DNA of 64,000 bases from Rhodanobacter thiooxydans LCS2 (lineage in GTDB: Bacteria > Pseudomonadota > Gammaproteobacteria > Xanthomonadales > Rhodanobacteraceae), in NCBI RefSeq assembly GCF_000264375.1, contig NZ_AJXW01000002.1, positions 1 through 64,000 of the forward strand, written 5' to 3'. Made by a program: the position numbers and the translations under genes. Within the stretch, counting starts at the first letter, position 1; each line of letters opens with the position of its first letter. The notes under the pieces are model-generated. The model worked only from the letters and a program-made list of their open reading frames with translations, searched no databases and was not told the origin of the DNA. Positions 62,976 to 64,000 of this stretch are shown piece by piece.

Positions 62976-63313
62976 GCGCTGCCGTCCTCGCCATCGACGT
63001 GGTCGTTGCCGGTCAGCCCGCGCGAGGTCAGCAGCACCACCAGGAACAGCGCGGTGGTGGCGAAACCGATCACGATCGCGGTGAGCACCAGCGCCTGCGG
63101 CAGCGGGTCGGTGTACTGCGCGATGTCGCCGGCGGCGTCGCGCAGCACCGGATCGGCGCCGGTGCGCAGCCCGCCGATGGAGAAGATGAACAGGTTCACC
63201 GCATAGGAGATCAGGGTCAGCCCGATGATCACCTGGAAGGTGCGCGGGCGCAGCAGCAGCCATACGCCGGACGCGGCGAGGATACCGATGGCGGCGGCAA
63301 GCACCAGTTCCAT
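62972..63313 (-). CDS. mrpC: Mrp-type Na+/H+ antiporter subunit C
   Basis: 113-aa NuoK-like subunit with three helices. RTFQVIIGLTLISYAVNLFIFS and DPLPQALVLTAIVIGFATTALFL are the family signatures. Its start overlaps the stop of the A/B subunit by one base (TGATG). Confidence 0.94.
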   Translation of the reverse strand: MELVLAAAIGILAASGVWLLLRPRTFQVIIGLTLISYAVNLFIFSIGGLRTGADPVLRDAAGDIAQYTDPLPQALVLTAIVIGFATTALFLVVLLTSRGLTGNDHVDGEDGSA

Positions 63314-64000
63314 CAGCCCTCCCCTTCCGCCGCAGTCGCCGGCGCCTGGCGCGGACGGCGCAGCGACTGGTGCGCCAGCGCGATCAGCATCAGCGTGGTG
63401 GCGCCCACCACCACCACGAACACGCCCAGGTCGAACAGCACCGCCGAGGCCAGCGGCAGCTCGCCCAGCACCGGCAGCTCGACGTGGCGGAAATACGAGG
63501 TGAGGAATGGACGGCCAAACGCCAGCGAGCCCAGCCCGGTGCCGGCCGCCAGCAGCAGGCCCAGCCCGATCCAGCGCACCGGCAGCACGCGCAGATGCGC
63601 CTCCACCCAGCGTGCGCCGCGCGCCATGTACAAAAGGATCAGCGCCACCGACACGGTGATGCCGGCCACGAAGCCGCCACCCGGCAGGTCGTGCCCGCGC
63701 AGGAACAGGTGCAGGCCGAACAGCACGATTACCGGCGCCATCAGCTGGATGATCAGACCGGGGATCATCAGGTAGTCGGTCAGCGAATGATCCGCGGCGC
63801 GGCCGGGTCCGCTCGCCCCCAGCGCCGTCTGCAGGCGCTGCTGCGCCGGCGCGTTGATGCTTTCGGCGGCGGGGCGGAAGCGGCGCAGCAGGGCGAACAC
63901 GGTCAGCGCCACGATCGCCAGCACGCTGATTTCGCCCAGCGTGTCGAAGCCGCGGAAATCGACCAGGATCACGTTGACCACGTTGTGGCCGCCGCCTTCG
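63313..64000 (-). CDS. mrpA: Mrp-type Na+/H+ antiporter subunit A/B fusion (partial)
   Basis: C-terminal 229 residues of a protein that continues beyond the window. The [23 protein letters not shown] segment at the edge is the hallmark of the C-terminal part of MrpA. It is followed in the same frame by a MrpB-type domain ([33 protein letters not shown]), so A and B are fused as in PhaAB-type antiporters. First visible gene of the A/B-C-D-E-F-G operon, all joined by 1-4 bp overlaps. Function: Na+(K+)/H+ exchange for pH and salt homeostasis. Confidence 0.93.
   Translation of the reverse strand, partial: EGGGHNVVNVILVDFRGFDTLGEISVLAIVALTVFALLRRFRPAAESINAPAQQRLQTALGASGPGRAADHSLTDYLMIPGLIIQLMAPVIVLFGLHLFLRGHDLPGGGFVAGITVSVALILLYMARGARWVEAHLRVLPVRWIGLGLLLAAGTGLGSLAFGRPFLTSYFRHVELPVLGELPLASAVLFDLGVFVVVVGATTLMLIALAHQSLRRPRQAPATAAEGEG

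Overview
The window looks like chromosome from a high-GC gammaproteobacterium of the Xanthomonadales, most plausibly Rhodanobacteraceae (Rhodanobacter/Dyella-like). This is inferred from the housekeeping genes (slt, cca, dtd, rpoD, MidA-type methyltransferase, Mrp antiporter), the TonB-dependent receptors and the strong G/C third-position bias. No rRNA or marker search was possible, so the genus is a guess.

Layout. (1) 1-19.2 kb is core chromosome: a partial GH17-like protein, slt, an NDUFA9-like epimerase, a frameshifted TPR-sulfotransferase, cca, an LTA-synthase-family protein, VanZ and MidA-like genes, a REP-like inverted pair, a TonB receptor behind a Zur-like box, EcsC, a pteridine-reductase-like SDR, an LpxL-type acyltransferase, dtd, rpoD and a SnoaL-like protein. 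(2) 19,306-19,635 is a tRNA-Ile(CAT) gene split after its anticodon by a 254-nt group I intron. (3) 19,612-46,036 is a 26.4-kb integrative, probably mobilizable, island inserted in the 3' part of that tRNA. It is bounded by a 17-bp direct repeat (the right copy diverges just outside it) and carries paired TGAGTCA arm-type repeats at both ends. (4) 46.2-60.2 kb is a catabolic/uptake cluster: CitE-like lyase, propeller-SSS symporter, LysR regulator, TonB receptor, serine hydrolase, TIM-barrel/FGE fusion, GH127 and family III CoA-transferase. (5) 60.27-64 kb is an Mrp (Mnh/Pha) antiporter operon running off the right edge.

The island has a visibly lower GC content than its flanks. Its backbone is a P4-type integrase, an AlpA-like regulator, a YfjI/DUF3987 P-loop protein, a short MobA/MobL-type relaxase, RadC-like and DUF932 proteins, a YqaJ-like nuclease and a possible Gp3-like zinc protein. 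Several of these genes follow a strong hairpin in the 5' leader, and two leaders share sequence beyond the hairpin. Its cargo includes a tightly overlapping six-gene operon: 5mC methyltransferase, Vsr, MORC/MutL-like ATPase, Z1 P-loop protein, DUF4420 PD-(D/E)XK protein and AIPR. This matches the MutL/MORC-linked restriction systems predicted by Iyer, Abhiman and Aravind. A second cargo is a translationally coupled pair: an NdpA/YejK-like nucleoid-associated protein and an unrecognised membrane protein. I know of no description of that pair, and it is the best candidate here for an undescribed (possibly defence) system.

The right-hand cluster combines an outer-membrane receptor, a symporter, glycoside-active enzymes, an esterase-like protein, a CoA-transferase and a CoA-ester lyase. 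I read it as uptake and breakdown of an acylated glycoside, with the released acid activated to CoA and cleaved. This is inference.
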